DNA from: Roseiarcus sp963721905
GTDB taxonomy: Bacteria > Pseudomonadota > Alphaproteobacteria > Rhizobiales > Beijerinckiaceae
Reading direction: 5' to 3'
Length of the DNA: 64,000 nucleotides
Assembly: GCA_963721905.1 (NCBI GenBank)
Contig: CAVRMF010000011.1
Span: 1 to 64,000, forward strand
This document shows, piece after piece, positions 36,613 through 46,288 of the stretch; positions within the stretch are counted from its first letter, which is position 1, and each line of letters begins with the position of its first letter. The position numbers and the translations under genes were made by a program. The notes below the pieces were generated by a model. The model was given only the letters and a program-made list of their open reading frames with translations, did not search any database and was not told where the DNA came from.

Positions 36613-36643
36613 GGGGGCTGGGCGAAATCAAGCGCCAGCCCCC
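36613..36643 (-). promoter_or_regulatory. Hairpin between rpsO and pnp
   Basis: GGGGGCTGG.CG and CGCCAGCCCCC form an 11-bp stem with one bulge and a loop of about 8 nt. It sits in the rpsO-pnp intergenic region, where in E. coli RNase III processing and PNPase autoregulation act. It has no T run in the reading direction, so processing or attenuation is likelier than termination. Confidence 0.5.
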
Positions 36644-36748
36644 GGCGATCCTGCCATGACGCGAGGCTCCCGCATGTGTTGCGAGCGCCGGCCCATGCCG
36701 CCGCCCGGTAATGAGATCGGGGCGCCTGAGACATCCGCTCGCCCGCTT

Positions 36749-37018
36749 TTAGCGGCGAATGCCCAAGCGCTCGATCAGAGCCTTATAGCGTGCCTCGTCC
36801 TGCTTCTTGACGTAGTCGAGAAGCGTGCGGCGCTGCGAAACCATCTTGAGCAGACCGCGACGGGAGTGGTTGTCCTTCACGTGGGTTTTGAAGTGGTTGG
36901 TCAGATTGGCGATCCGCTCAGTGAGGATTGCGACCTGGACCTCGGGCGAGCCTGTGTCGCCGACCTTGACGGCATATTGGTTGATGAGCGCAGTCTTGCG
37001 CTCGGCGGTAATCGACAT
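36749..37018 (-). CDS. rpsO: 30S ribosomal protein S15
   Basis: An 89-residue ribosomal protein that binds 16S rRNA early in 30S assembly. It carries the S15 signature (THVKDNHSRRGLLKMVSQRR) and family-typical ends (MSITAERKTALINQYA and YKALIERLGIRR). It is followed by pnp on the same strand, the conserved rpsO-pnp pair. Confidence 0.98.
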   Translation of the reverse strand: MSITAERKTALINQYAVKVGDTGSPEVQVAILTERIANLTNHFKTHVKDNHSRRGLLKMVSQRRTLLDYVKKQDEARYKALIERLGIRR

Positions 37019-37252
37019 CGGATTGTTCCTTAATCTTGGCGGCGGGTCAGACCCGCGTTTCTTGAAAGCGGCCGAACCGGGATGTCGTCCAGGTCGGTCG
37101 CAGCGTCGGAGTCGCGCATTTTTGGGCGCTTATACAGATTTCGAGCGCGTGCGCCAGCCTTTTTTGGTCAATGAGGCCGAGGGCGAACGGCGTTCGCCTT
37201 GCCCGGGCCGCCTCAAGCGGCTACCAAGCCCGCGCCAAACCGATCGACGCCG

Positions 37253-37792
37253 ATGCGCACATCGCCAGAAGAACTTCTCGCTTGCCTCGCCGCGCTCTCC
37301 ATCGGAACCACGACCGTCGAGCATCCGCCGCTTCATACGGTTGAGCAATCGCAGGCGCTGCGAGGGGACATTCCCGGCGGCCACACGAAGAACCTGTTCG
37401 TCAAGGACAAAAAGAGCCGCCTTTTCCTGCTGGTCCTCGATGAAGATACATTTGTCGACCTGAAGCGGGTGCACGAGAAGATCGGCGCACATGGGCGCGT
37501 TTCCTTCGGCGCGGCCGAGTTGCTGGAGGAGGTCTGGGGCGTCCTGCCGGGCGCGGTGACCCCGTTTGGCGCGGTCAACGACAAGGCTGGACGGGTCAGC
37601 GTCGTGCTCGATCAGGCGATGATGCGCCACGCGCGGCTTAACTTTCACCCGTTGGTCAACACCCGCACGACCGGACTCGCCAGCGCGGATCTCGTTAAAT
37701 TTCTCCGCGCGACGGGTCACGAACCCCTGATCGTGGGCCTCGGTCGGGAGGACGAAGCGCAGTTGAATACCTTGCCGCGAGCCTCCATCTAA
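37253..37792 (+). CDS. proX: YbaK/ProX-family prolyl-tRNA deacylase
   Basis: A 179-residue protein of the ProX/YbaK aminoacyl-tRNA deacylase fold, which clears mischarged Ala from tRNA-Pro in trans. Seen are GGHTKNLFVKDKKSRLFLLVL, with the lysine of the editing site, and VTPFGAVNDKAGRVSVVLD. The start at 37253 is chosen because the family match begins at SPEELLACLAAL; an earlier ATG at 37199 would add 18 unlikely residues. It is divergent from rpsO. Confidence 0.88.
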   Translation: MRTSPEELLACLAALSIGTTTVEHPPLHTVEQSQALRGDIPGGHTKNLFVKDKKSRLFLLVLDEDTFVDLKRVHEKIGAHGRVSFGAAELLEEVWGVLPGAVTPFGAVNDKAGRVSVVLDQAMMRHARLNFHPLVNTRTTGLASADLVKFLRATGHEPLIVGLGREDEAQLNTLPRASI

Positions 37793-37851
37793 GCCGCGGA
37801 TTTTGAACACGAGAGGCGCACGCGCCTCGCTTTGGGCTGGAGATCAAGACG

Positions 37852-38763
37852 ATGGCGAATGGCGACGGCGCAGCGGCGCCTCTGATGAAAACAGCGCCGC
37901 CGAAGGACGTGACCACCGCCTCCTTCCGGGCTGACGTGCTGACTGCCTCCCAGCGGCAGCCGGTGCTGGTCGACTTCTGGGCGCCCTGGTGCGGGCCGTG
38001 CAAGCAGCTGGCGCCTGCTCTCGAAAGGGCGGTCGTCGACTCGAACGGCAAGGTCGCGCTGGTCAAGATGAACATCGACGACCACCCGCAGATCGCCGGC
38101 CAACTCGGGATCCAGTCGATTCCCGCCGTCATCGCCTTCAGCAAGGGCCAGCCGGTCGACGGGTTCGTCGGCGCCCTGCCGGAGAGCCAGATTCGCGGCT
38201 TCATCGAACGCCTCGTCGGACCGCTCGAAGGCGGGACTGCGGCCCTGCTTGCCGAAGCCGAGGACGCGGCCGCCAAAGGCGACGCGGCGGGCGCAGCCGA
38301 GATCTACGCCGAGATCCTTGAAGGGGCCCCCGGCGATCCGAAAGCCGTCGCGGGACTCGCGAGGCTTCAGATCGAAGCGGGGCAGCTTGACCAAGCGAAG
38401 GCTCTTTTGGAGACTGCTCCGGCACCTCCGCCCGGCAAGGATCAGGATCCGGCGATCGCGGCCGCCTGGGCGGCGCTGCACCTCGCCGAACAGGCCTCGA
38501 ACGTCGGCGAACTCGCGCCTCTCGAACAGACGGTCGCGGCCAATCCCGACGATCATCAATCGCGCTTCGATCTCGCGGTCGCGCTCTCGGCGAAGGGAGA
38601 CCGGGAGGCCGCCGCGGACCACTTGCTTGAAATCATCAGGCGGGATCGCAAATGGAACGACGAAGCCGCACGCAAGCAGCTCTTGCAGCTCTTTGAGGCT
38701 TGGGGCCTGATGGACCCGGCGACGGTCGCGGCGCGCCGCAAGCTGTCGGCAATCTGGTTCTAA
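37852..38763 (+). CDS. cnoX: Thioredoxin-TPR protein CnoX/YbbN
   Basis: A 303-residue protein with an N-terminal thioredoxin fold (WAPWCGPCKQ near residue 44, so both redox cysteines are present) and a C-terminal tetratricopeptide-like half (AAAKGDAAGAAEIYAEIL, and later helices). CnoX proteins act as redox-controlled holdases that pass clients to GroEL and DnaK. It is followed 57 nt later by the Lon-domain gene; that order is common in alphaproteobacteria. Confidence 0.92.
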   Translation: MANGDGAAAPLMKTAPPKDVTTASFRADVLTASQRQPVLVDFWAPWCGPCKQLAPALERAVVDSNGKVALVKMNIDDHPQIAGQLGIQSIPAVIAFSKGQPVDGFVGALPESQIRGFIERLVGPLEGGTAALLAEAEDAAAKGDAAGAAEIYAEILEGAPGDPKAVAGLARLQIEAGQLDQAKALLETAPAPPPGKDQDPAIAAAWAALHLAEQASNVGELAPLEQTVAANPDDHQSRFDLAVALSAKGDREAAADHLLEIIRRDRKWNDEAARKQLLQLFEAWGLMDPATVAARRKLSAIWF

Positions 38764-38819
38764 AGGGCGGGCCGGGGCGGGACCGCAACGCGGAGCCCAA
38801 CAAAAGCGAGCAGGGAGCG

Positions 38820-39485
38820 ATGAAGCTCAACCGCACTTACACCGGGCCGGCCGACATGCCGGCGACGATTTCGTTGTTTCCCTTGGAGGGGGCCCTTCTC
38901 CTGCCGCGCCGGCCGATGCAACTGACGGTGTTTGAACCACGCTATCTCGCGATGCTCGACGACGCGCTGAGCGGCGAGCGGCTGATCGGCATCATCCAGC
39001 CGTCGAGCGCGGAGGAGGCGGCGCGGGCGCCGGAGCTATACCCGCTAGGCTGCGCGGGCCGCATCGTCCAATATGCGGAGATCGGCGACGGCCGATGCTT
39101 TCTGACCTTGATGGGCGTTGCCCGCTTTCGGCTCGTATCCGAGGCAGAGAACTCCGCCCCCTACCGAATCGCTGTCGCCGACTACGCCCCATTCGCGGAG
39201 GACTTCAGAGAGGGCGCGGGAGAGGCCGGAGTCGATCGCGAAGGCCTTCTCGCGACCCTGCGGCGGTTCGCCGAGGTCAACGAGATCAAGATCGTTTGGA
39301 GCGACATCAAGAAGGCTTCCAACGAGGCTCTGGTCAATGGGCTTTCAATGTTGAGCCCTTGCGGGCCAAGGGAAAAGCAGGCGCTTCTCGAGGCGCCTGA
39401 CCTCAAGTCGCGAGCCGAGATGCTGGTGGCGATCACCACGATCGGCCTCGTGCGTGGCGATGACGCGTCGTCCCAGCTGCACTAG
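38820..39485 (+). CDS. Lon N-terminal (LAN) domain protein
   Basis: A 221-residue stand-alone version of the substrate-binding domain of Lon protease: SLFPLEGALLLPRRPMQLTVFEPRY, then GCAGRIVQYAEIGDGR and LTLMGVARF. No ATPase or protease domain is present. The ATG at 38820 has AGGGAGCG upstream. An IS630 element is inserted exactly at the stop codon: TA of the TAG is the target dinucleotide and the final G is the first base of the IS. The protein end is unchanged. Confidence 0.88.
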   Translation: MKLNRTYTGPADMPATISLFPLEGALLLPRRPMQLTVFEPRYLAMLDDALSGERLIGIIQPSSAEEAARAPELYPLGCAGRIVQYAEIGDGRCFLTLMGVARFRLVSEAENSAPYRIAVADYAPFAEDFREGAGEAGVDREGLLATLRRFAEVNEIKIVWSDIKKASNEALVNGLSMLSPCGPREKQALLEAPDLKSRAEMLVAITTIGLVRGDDASSQLH

Positions 39486-39574
39486 AGCGGTTTCCGCCCG
39501 AGTTGAATTGGAAGGGGATTCCCGAATCGACGGAAATCTGATCGATGATTTGCGCTGATTGGAGGCGGCGCGGG

Positions 39575-39803
39575 ATGGGTCCGTTGTCTTTGGATTTACG
39601 CAAGAGGGTGATTTCGGCGGTAACTGAGGACGGAATGAGCTGTCGCGCGGCGGCGCGGCGGTTTGGCGTGAGTTTTGCCAGCGCGATCCGTTGGATGGCG
39701 TCGCTGCGCGAGAGGGGCGACTATGCTCCCCTACCTATGGGCGGCGACCAACGCTCGGGACGCGTGGAGGCGCATGCCGATTACCTTCTCGGCCTTATCT
39801 GGC
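39575..39803 (+). pseudogene. IS630 transposase, 5' exon
   Basis: This is the N-terminal helix-turn-helix part of an IS630-family transposase: MGPLSLDLRKRVISAVTEDG, then CRAAARRFGVSFASAIRWM. It ends at HADYLLGLI, where the group II intron boundary falls. Joining 39803 to 41809 keeps the frame and gives LIWQPDLTLAEICDRL. The intron lies on the opposite strand, so transposase mRNA cannot be repaired by splicing. Confidence 0.85.
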
Positions 39804-41808
39804 GTGGTAGGGTCGGGGACTGGCGCGCCGGTTTAGGCCGAAGTTTGTGTTCCCTGTTGTCTCGCTCTTTCGTCTGCGAGTGTCACACGATCTCGGCCAT
39901 GCCACGTTTCCAGCCCCCGCCTCATCGAACGCAGCATGCGGATTTCCCGCACTGCGCTCTCCTGTTTGCTTCGCCCCAAGGGTTATGGGGCCGATCCTGC
40001 CGGGGCGGCTTTCGGCGCTGGTCGAACCACTCGGTAGCCATTGAACAGCTTCAGAGTTTGGTACAGCCATCCCCTACTCCACCGCGCCCAGCCGAAGCCC
40101 TGTCGGTTCCGGGCTCGCAGCATATGGCGCCGGATCTTCTTCTCCACCCAGTCTTTCACGAAGCCGAAGCACTCGCTGGCGTGTCCGACCGCAAAGTAGT
40201 TCACCCAACCGCGCAGCACCGGGTTGATCAACTTCACGACCCGATCAACCGGTTGCGATTGGTGGCGGCGGAACACATCCTTGAGCTTGCGTAGCAGCGC
40301 CGTCCGCTTTTTGAGCTTGGGCGTGTAGTGGGCGCGCCATGCGCCCCGCAGACTACGCACGCGGCGGAAGTCGAACCCCAGAAAGCCGAAGCTCTCGCCT
40401 CGGCGGAGGTCCACGATTCGACTCTTTTCTTCGTTGATTTCGACCTGCAGCTCGGCCAGTTCCTCGCGCAGCCGTTTCGCCACCGCCGCCATCAGCCAGT
40501 AATGTCGCTGGTGGGCGTCGATCAAGATCACCAGGTCGTCAGCGAATTCTCGCGTATTCGACGGAGGTGTACTTGCCGTAGCGCGTGGCCTCCTTCGCCC
40601 GCTCCAGCATCCTGTCAACCTCGGTGAGGTAGATGTTGCTGAGCAGCGGCGAAATCACCCCGCCCTGCGGAACGCCTTGTTTGCCGCCGGCTTTGAGCAT
40701 GACCTTCAGCAGGTGCATGACGTCGGCATCGTCCACGCGCTGGGCTACTTTCGCCAACAGCCGGTCATGCCGGACATTGTCGAAATAGCTGCGCAAGTCG
40801 ATGTCGATGACGCGCGTCTTGTGCTGAACGATCGCTCGCGCCACACGGTCCACCGCTTCATGAGCTGTCCGTTGCGGTCGGTATCCGAACGACCCCGGTT
40901 GGAAGTCCGCCTCGAAGATCGGTTCCAATATGAGCTTGAGCGCGCCCTGCGCCACCCGGTCGCGGATAGCCGGAATTGAAAGGACGCGGACCTTGCCCCC
41001 ATCCTTCGGAATTTCCTGCCTCCGGGCCGGTAGCGGCACATAGAAGCGCCCGACCAGTTCGTCCGCAATCTGCCTGAGGAAAGCCTCTACGCCTTGCGCT
41101 TCGATGGCCTCGAAGGTCACCCCGTCACTTCCCGGAGCCCCGTCGTTCTTTTTGGCCAGCGCATACGCCTCGCGTAACGTTTCCAGCTTGCAGACATGGA
41201 CATAGAGTCCCCAGAACCTCCAGGACGTCTCAGCCTTCGCCTTGACGTATATTCTCCGCCTCAGGTCCTGCAAATCGATGGACGCCTTTGTCATCTCGTC
41301 CTTGCCTTCCTTGTGGTCGGAGACTTTACAAACAGCAGGGCTCCTTCGCTCCACGGGCGTTACCCCGCTTCAACGCTACTTCGAACCCATCCGTCACCCT
41401 CTCGCCTTCGATCGACTTCCCGGTTGAGCCGGTTATACGATCGACGCTGCTCCGATGATTTCTCCTCGGGACGAGGAGGGCTTCTCCAGTTGCTTGGCAT
41501 GTCCTTGTCACCGTGCTGTCGCTTCCACCCCGCCGAAGTGTTGGAGCCGCATCGATCAGATTTCGGCTCCCCATGCTGCCTTCGCCCTCCGGTTGGGGGC
41601 TCGGCCTTCGGGGCTACTCACTTTCGAGGCCACTTTTGCGTTCACTGTTGTTACGGCCCGGTGACTCGTCGCCTCCCCAAGGGAGGCGTTGTCGATAGGC
41701 TTCAGGGTCTTGGTTTCCCTCCACCCTGCTATCCAAACTACGGGGCCTCTGATTCTTGCCCCGGCAGGCCTTTCTCCTGCTGAACATGCCAGCCTTCGCT
41801 GGACACAC
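39804..41808 (-). mobile_element. Group II intron, ORF-containing copy
   Basis: A 2,005-nt intron on the minus strand. The 5' end is GTGTGTCC starting at 41808, and the inferred 3' end ...CCCTACCAC stops at 39804, the AY-type end that restores the transposase frame. It is nearly identical to 1-915 outside the deletion in that copy. The 5' exon reads GTCCGGTT just before the intron, against GTCCAGTT for the other copy, giving a shared exon-binding site. It encodes one RT with a frame break. Confidence 0.82.
39983..41354 (-). pseudogene. ltrA: Group II intron reverse transcriptase, frame-broken at FADD
   Basis: Two frames form one RT of up to 456 residues (likely start MTKASIDLQDL). The first (41354-40539) has PARRQEIPKDGGKVRVLSIP, DLRSYFDNVRHDRL and KQGVPQGGVISPLLSNIYL. 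The second (40618-39983) starts at the catalytic FADDLVIL and has the maturase GWVNYF. The break is one extra base in GAATTC at 40544-40549; without it the protein reads EYARFADDLV. No HNH endonuclease is visible. If the extra base is real, the RT is dead; if it is a read error, this copy is autonomous and could mobilise 1-915. Confidence 0.85.
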
Positions 41809-42526
41809 AACCGGACCTGACGCTGGCCGAGATCTGCGATCGTCTGAAGCGCGTCCGCGGCGAACAGGTTTCGCCATCGATGATTTGGCGTTTCTTCGAT
41901 CGGCACGACATCACGCTCAAAAAAAGTCTGCGCACGCAAGCGAGCAGGATCGCCCGGACGTCCTGCAACGGCGACGGGAATGGTTTGCCGGCCAACTCGA
42001 CCTTGATCCGCTGAAACTGGTGTTCGTCGACGAGACCGGGGCGGCGACGAACATGGCGCGCCGCTACGGCCGCCGTCGGCGTGGTCGGCGTCTGCGCTGC
42101 GGCGTCCCTCACGGCCATTACAAAGCGATCACCTTTGTCTGCGGCCTGCGTCTGAGGGGCGTCGTCGCGCCCAAGGCCTATGATCGCGCCCTGAACGCCG
42201 AGACCTTCGAAGCCTGGCTCGAACACCATCTTCTGCCGACATTGGAAGAGGGCGACATCGTCGTCCTGGACAATCTCAACGTCCACAAAAGCCCACGGGT
42301 GGCTGAAATTCTGGCGAAAAAGAACTGCACGGTCCGATATCTGCCGCCCTACAGCCCCGACTTCAACCCCATCGAGAAGGCCTATTCGAAGCTCAAATCC
42401 CTCCTGCGAAAACTCGCTGAGCGCACCGTCGCCGGCCTCGTCGCCATCCTCGAAAGTTGCGCCGATCTCTTCAAACCCCGCGAATGCCAAAACTACTTTA
42501 AGGCCTGCGGATATGACACAACCTGA
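41809..42526 (+). pseudogene. IS630 transposase, 3' exon with internal frame change
   Basis: This carries the DDE catalytic part: VFVDETGA, VVLDNLNVHKS and PYSPDFNPIEKAYSKLK. From 41809 the frame reads PDLTLAEICDRL..FFDRHDITLKK, then changes by -1 at CAAAAAAAG (41918-41926) to continue KSAHASEQDRPDV to the stop. The run of seven A's is a possible site for programmed -1 frameshifting, as in some IS elements; a simple mutation is the alternative. With both exons and the -1 shift the transposase would be about 315 residues. Confidence 0.8.
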
Positions 42527-42733
42527 ACGGATTCCGCTCTAGCGGCTCAGACTTCACGAGCGCCAGCTGACAAGAAAAGGCTGGCTTTCTTCTAAACTCG
42601 GCTCACGAGGAGAAGTGCGTCCGCGGCTCGGGAGACGCCACGATAGCAGCCGCGTTCGAAGGCGCTACTCAGCCCGCTCAGGCTCTGCTAAACTTAATTT
42701 CAGGCCGCCGGCGCCGCCTGCTGGGAGTTGGTC

Positions 42734-43618
42734 ATGCAATTCGAGAATACCCCGATCTCGTCGAACGTCGAGGACCGGCGCGGCCAGGGCGGAGGCGGGG
42801 GACTGCCGATGGGCCGTGGCGGGCTCGGCATCGGCGCGATCATCGTCATCTTTGCGATCAGCTATTTCACCGGCATTTCCCCGCAAGTGTTGATGGGCGG
42901 CGCCGAGATCATCGCCAACCACAGCGGCGGCGACACGACGCAGACCCAGCCGGCGTCGACGGGCCCGGCGGCGGATCCGAACGATCCCATGCGCACGTTT
43001 ATCGCGCACGTGCTGGGCGGGACGGAAGCCGTCTGGGCGACCGTGCTGCCGCAGCAGACGGGCGTGCAATATACGCCGGCGCCGCTCGTGCTCTATGACG
43101 GCGCGACCCGCTCAGGATGCGGTGGGGCGAGGTCAGCGATGGGTCCGTTCTACTGCCCGATCGACAAGAAGGTCTATCTCGACACGTCGTTCTTCCGCGA
43201 CATGAAGACGAAATACGGCGGCGGCGGCGACTTCGCCTACGCTTATGTGATCGCGCACGAGATCGGCCACCACGTGCAGGATCTGCTCGGCATCCTGGAC
43301 AAGGTGGACGCCGCGAAGGAGCGCGTGGGCCAGACACAAGCCAACGCGCTTTCGGTCCGGGTCGAACTCCAGGCCGACTGCCTCGCCGGCGTCTGGGCCG
43401 CCAACGCCAATGCGAAGTGGAAGATCCTCGAACCCGGCGACATCGAAAAGGCGATGGCGACGGCCGCCGCGATCGGCGACGACCGGCTCCAGACTGCTGC
43501 GCGAGGCTACGCTGTCCCCGACAGCTTTACCCACGGCTCCGCGGCGGCGCGCCAGCAATGGCTGACGACCGGCCTCAAGAGCGGGCAGGTCGCCTCCTGC
43601 GACACGTTCTCGAGGTGA
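42734..43618 (+). CDS. ypfJ: Neutral zinc metallopeptidase, YpfJ type
   Basis: A 294-residue membrane-anchored protein of the putative neutral zinc metallopeptidase family. One membrane segment lies near residues 36-55, after a Gly-rich N-terminus. The zinc motif HEIGHH is near residue 175, and NALSVRVELQADCLAGVWA supplies the downstream acidic ligand. The physiological substrate is unknown. The ATG at 42734 is preferred to a TTG two codons earlier. Confidence 0.92.
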   Translation: MQFENTPISSNVEDRRGQGGGGGLPMGRGGLGIGAIIVIFAISYFTGISPQVLMGGAEIIANHSGGDTTQTQPASTGPAADPNDPMRTFIAHVLGGTEAVWATVLPQQTGVQYTPAPLVLYDGATRSGCGGARSAMGPFYCPIDKKVYLDTSFFRDMKTKYGGGGDFAYAYVIAHEIGHHVQDLLGILDKVDAAKERVGQTQANALSVRVELQADCLAGVWAANANAKWKILEPGDIEKAMATAAAIGDDRLQTAARGYAVPDSFTHGSAAARQQWLTTGLKSGQVASCDTFSR

Positions 43619-43636
43619 CGGGGCAGTGTTGCTCGT

Positions 43637-44647
43637 TCAGCCGCGCTTCTCGCTGTCGAGATGCGCCATCGCCTGCGCGGGATAGCGCTCGCCTTTGGCG
43701 GCGCCCTTGGGGACGGCCCGTTCGATCGCGGCAAGATCGACTTCGGTCAGACGAAGAACGTCGGCGGCGCTCAACTCCGCCCATTGCCCGCGCTTGCGGG
43801 CGCCGACCAGCGGGACAATGTCGTCCCCTTGCGCAAGGACCCAAGCGACTGCGGTCGCGGCGACGCTCGCCCGCCGGGCATGCGCGACTTTCCGCAGGCC
43901 CTCAACCAGAGCAAGATTATGGTCGAGATTTTCGCCGGCGAAGCGTGAGGAGAAAGTGCGGAAGTCCTGCGGCTTCGCCCGCTCCTTCGTCCAATGGCCG
44001 GAGATGAGCCCGCGCGCCAGCACCCCATAGGCGGTGATTCCGATTCCAAGCGCGCGGCAGGCCGGCAGGATCTCGGCCTCGATCATCCGCACGACGATCG
44101 AATATTCGATCTGCAGATCGACGATTGGATGAACGGCGGCGGCGCGCCGGATCGTCGCGGCATTGACCTCGGATAGGCCGATCGCCCGCACATAGCCTTT
44201 CCCGACCATGTCGGCGATCGCGCCGATCGTGGCCTCGATCGGAACGGCGGGATCGAGCCGGGCCGGGCGGTAGATGTCGATGAAATCGACGCCGAGGCGC
44301 TTCAGCGAATAGGACAGCGCGTTCTTCACTGCCTCGGGCCGGGCGTCATAGCCGATGAAGCCGCCGGCCGGATCGCGCAGCGCGCCGAACTTGACGCTCA
44401 AGACGTAGTCGTCGCGCGGCCGGCCGCGCAACGCTTCGCTGATCAGGATTTCATTGTGGCCGGAGCCGTAGAAGTCGCCGGTGTCGATCAGCGTCGCGCC
44501 CGAATCGAGCGCGGCGTGGATGGTCGCGATGCTTTCGGCGCGGTCGGCGGGCCCGTAGAAATCCGACATGCCCATGCAGCCGAGACCGATGGCGCCGACT
44601 TCGGGTCCGTTCGCGCCCAATCTCCGCCGATGCATCGTCGTCTCCAT
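43637..44647 (-). CDS. Aldo/keto reductase
   Basis: A 336-residue NADPH-dependent (beta/alpha)8 oxidoreductase. It has IGLGCMGMSDFYGPAD near residue 17, TGDFYGSGHNE with the catalytic tyrosine, KFGALRDP with the lysine, and VPLVGARKRGQ near the cofactor end. The usual HRxD reads YRPARLD here (Y, R), so the catalytic histidine appears replaced. The start at 44647 is the first ATG that fits the family. It is divergent from the carotenoid oxygenase gene (150 bp apart). Confidence 0.9.
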   Translation of the reverse strand: METTMHRRRLGANGPEVGAIGLGCMGMSDFYGPADRAESIATIHAALDSGATLIDTGDFYGSGHNEILISEALRGRPRDDYVLSVKFGALRDPAGGFIGYDARPEAVKNALSYSLKRLGVDFIDIYRPARLDPAVPIEATIGAIADMVGKGYVRAIGLSEVNAATIRRAAAVHPIVDLQIEYSIVVRMIEAEILPACRALGIGITAYGVLARGLISGHWTKERAKPQDFRTFSSRFAGENLDHNLALVEGLRKVAHARRASVAATAVAWVLAQGDDIVPLVGARKRGQWAELSAADVLRLTEVDLAAIERAVPKGAAKGERYPAQAMAHLDSEKRG

Positions 44648-44798
44648 ATTTTGGCGCGGTGGGGAACCGCGCGGCGTAAAACCCGCGCTTTCGTCTTGTC
44701 CGCGCTGTTGAAGAGTTCGATCTCTGAGGCGCATTCTGCGCCAAAGGGCCTTCGAAGCAACCCACACATTTTTCGAACGCCCTTCGGAGACGAGGCCC

Positions 44799-46184
44799 AT
44801 GGACGGATCGCCATCGACCAATTCCTATCTCGCCGGCAATTTTGCGCCGGTGCGCACCGAAGACGACTACGACCTCGAGGTCGCAGGGGAGATTCCGTCC
44901 GGCCTCAGGGGCGCCTTCTACCGCAACGGGCCCAATCCCCAATTCGAGCCGCGCGGCCATTACCACTGGTTTACCGGCGACGGTATGATCCACGCCTTCT
45001 TCGTCGAGGACGGCAAGGTCGCTTATCGCAACCGCTACGTTAGAACGCCGAAATGGCAACTCGAACACGCCGCGGGCAAGGCGCTGTTCGGCGGTTTCGA
45101 CCCGCGCGCGGCCGACCCTTCGGTGACGGGCAAGGACAGCGGCGTCGCCAACACCAACGTCGTCTGGCACGCGGGTCGTCTCATGGCGCTCGAGGAGGCC
45201 CACAAGCCCTTCGAGCTCGATCCGTTGAGCCTCGACTCCCGCGGCTATGTCGAGCCTTACAAGGGCCGCGTCACCGCGCATCCCAAGCTCGATCCCGAGA
45301 CGGGCGAGATGGTCTGGTTCGGCTATTCGGTTGGGAACGGGTGGTTCACCAAGACCATGTCCTACGGCGTGACTGATGCTCAAGGCCGGGTGACGCGGCG
45401 CGATGATTTCGAGGCGCCCTTCTCGAGCATGGTGCATGACTTCCTGGTCACCCGCCGGCATGCGCTCTTCCCCATCCTGCCGCTGACCGGCGATCTCCAG
45501 CGGGCGATGCGCGGCGGGCCGGCCTATGCCTGGGAGCCGGAGAAAGGCGCCCATGTCGGGGTGATGGCGCGTGACGCCGGCGTCGACACGATGCGCTGGT
45601 TCACGACCGACGCCTGCTACGTCTTCCATCCGATGAACGCCTGGGAAGAGGGCGACACGATCTTCGCCGACGTAATGGAGTATCCGGTCGCGCCCTTGTT
45701 CCCCAATGCAGACGGGTCCATGCCCGAACGCGCCTCCGCCCGGCTGGTGAGATGGACCTTCGATCTCGCGGGGGCGTCCGACACGATCAAGCGCGAGCCG
45801 CTCGACGACCTGCCGGGCGAGTTTCCGCGCTTCGACGAACGGCGCGCGGGCGTAAGTTACCGGCAGGGATGGTTCGCGGGCCGAGCCGGCGGCCGCGAGG
45901 ACCGCACTTTCGACTGCATCGCTCATGTCGACCTCACAACCGGAAAACGGACGACCTATGGGTTCGCTGCGGGCGACGCGCCGGGAGAGCCGGTTTTCGT
46001 GCCTCGCTCGGTCGAGGCGCCCGAGGGGGACGGCTGGGTGGTCGCGGTCGTCTACCGCAGCTCGGAAGATCGCAGCGATTTTGTCGTCTTCGACGCGGGT
46101 GCGATCGAGGCCGGTCCGATGGGGATCGCTAAAATGCCGCGGCGGGTTCCGTTCGGCTTCCATGGAAACTGGCGGCCCGCGTAG
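44799..46184 (+). CDS. Carotenoid cleavage oxygenase family protein
   Basis: A 461-residue non-heme iron dioxygenase of the RPE65/lignostilbene dioxygenase family, which cleaves a carbon-carbon double bond in carotenoids or stilbenes. The four iron histidines appear in order in VTAHPKLD, MVHDFLVT, YVFHPMNAW and the C-terminal FGFHGNW. GLRGAFYRNGPNPQFEP near residue 35 is the N-terminal family signature. The substrate cannot be told from sequence. No signal peptide is visible. Confidence 0.94.
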   Translation: MDGSPSTNSYLAGNFAPVRTEDDYDLEVAGEIPSGLRGAFYRNGPNPQFEPRGHYHWFTGDGMIHAFFVEDGKVAYRNRYVRTPKWQLEHAAGKALFGGFDPRAADPSVTGKDSGVANTNVVWHAGRLMALEEAHKPFELDPLSLDSRGYVEPYKGRVTAHPKLDPETGEMVWFGYSVGNGWFTKTMSYGVTDAQGRVTRRDDFEAPFSSMVHDFLVTRRHALFPILPLTGDLQRAMRGGPAYAWEPEKGAHVGVMARDAGVDTMRWFTTDACYVFHPMNAWEEGDTIFADVMEYPVAPLFPNADGSMPERASARLVRWTFDLAGASDTIKREPLDDLPGEFPRFDERRAGVSYRQGWFAGRAGGREDRTFDCIAHVDLTTGKRTTYGFAAGDAPGEPVFVPRSVEAPEGDGWVVAVVYRSSEDRSDFVVFDAGAIEAGPMGIAKMPRRVPFGFHGNWRPA

Positions 46185-46288
46185 AGCACGTTGGTCGACG
46201 TCGCCGGTTTCGTTTTCGGGGCGGGCTTGACGGCTCAGCAACGGAGCGCTATCTGTTCGTTCATGTTTTGTTCGCATGGACCAAAGGC

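Larger units (their letters stand above)
39485..42539 (+). mobile_element. IS630-family element split by a group II intron
   Basis: The imperfect terminal inverted repeats (GAGCGGTTTCCGCCCGAGTT at the left, GAGCGGAATCCGTTCAGGTT on the complement of the right end) are flanked by the TA target duplication at 39483-39484 and 42540-42541. Subtracting the intron (39804-41808) leaves 1,050 bp, the usual IS630 size. It is inserted at the stop codon of the Lon-domain gene. Confidence 0.88.
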
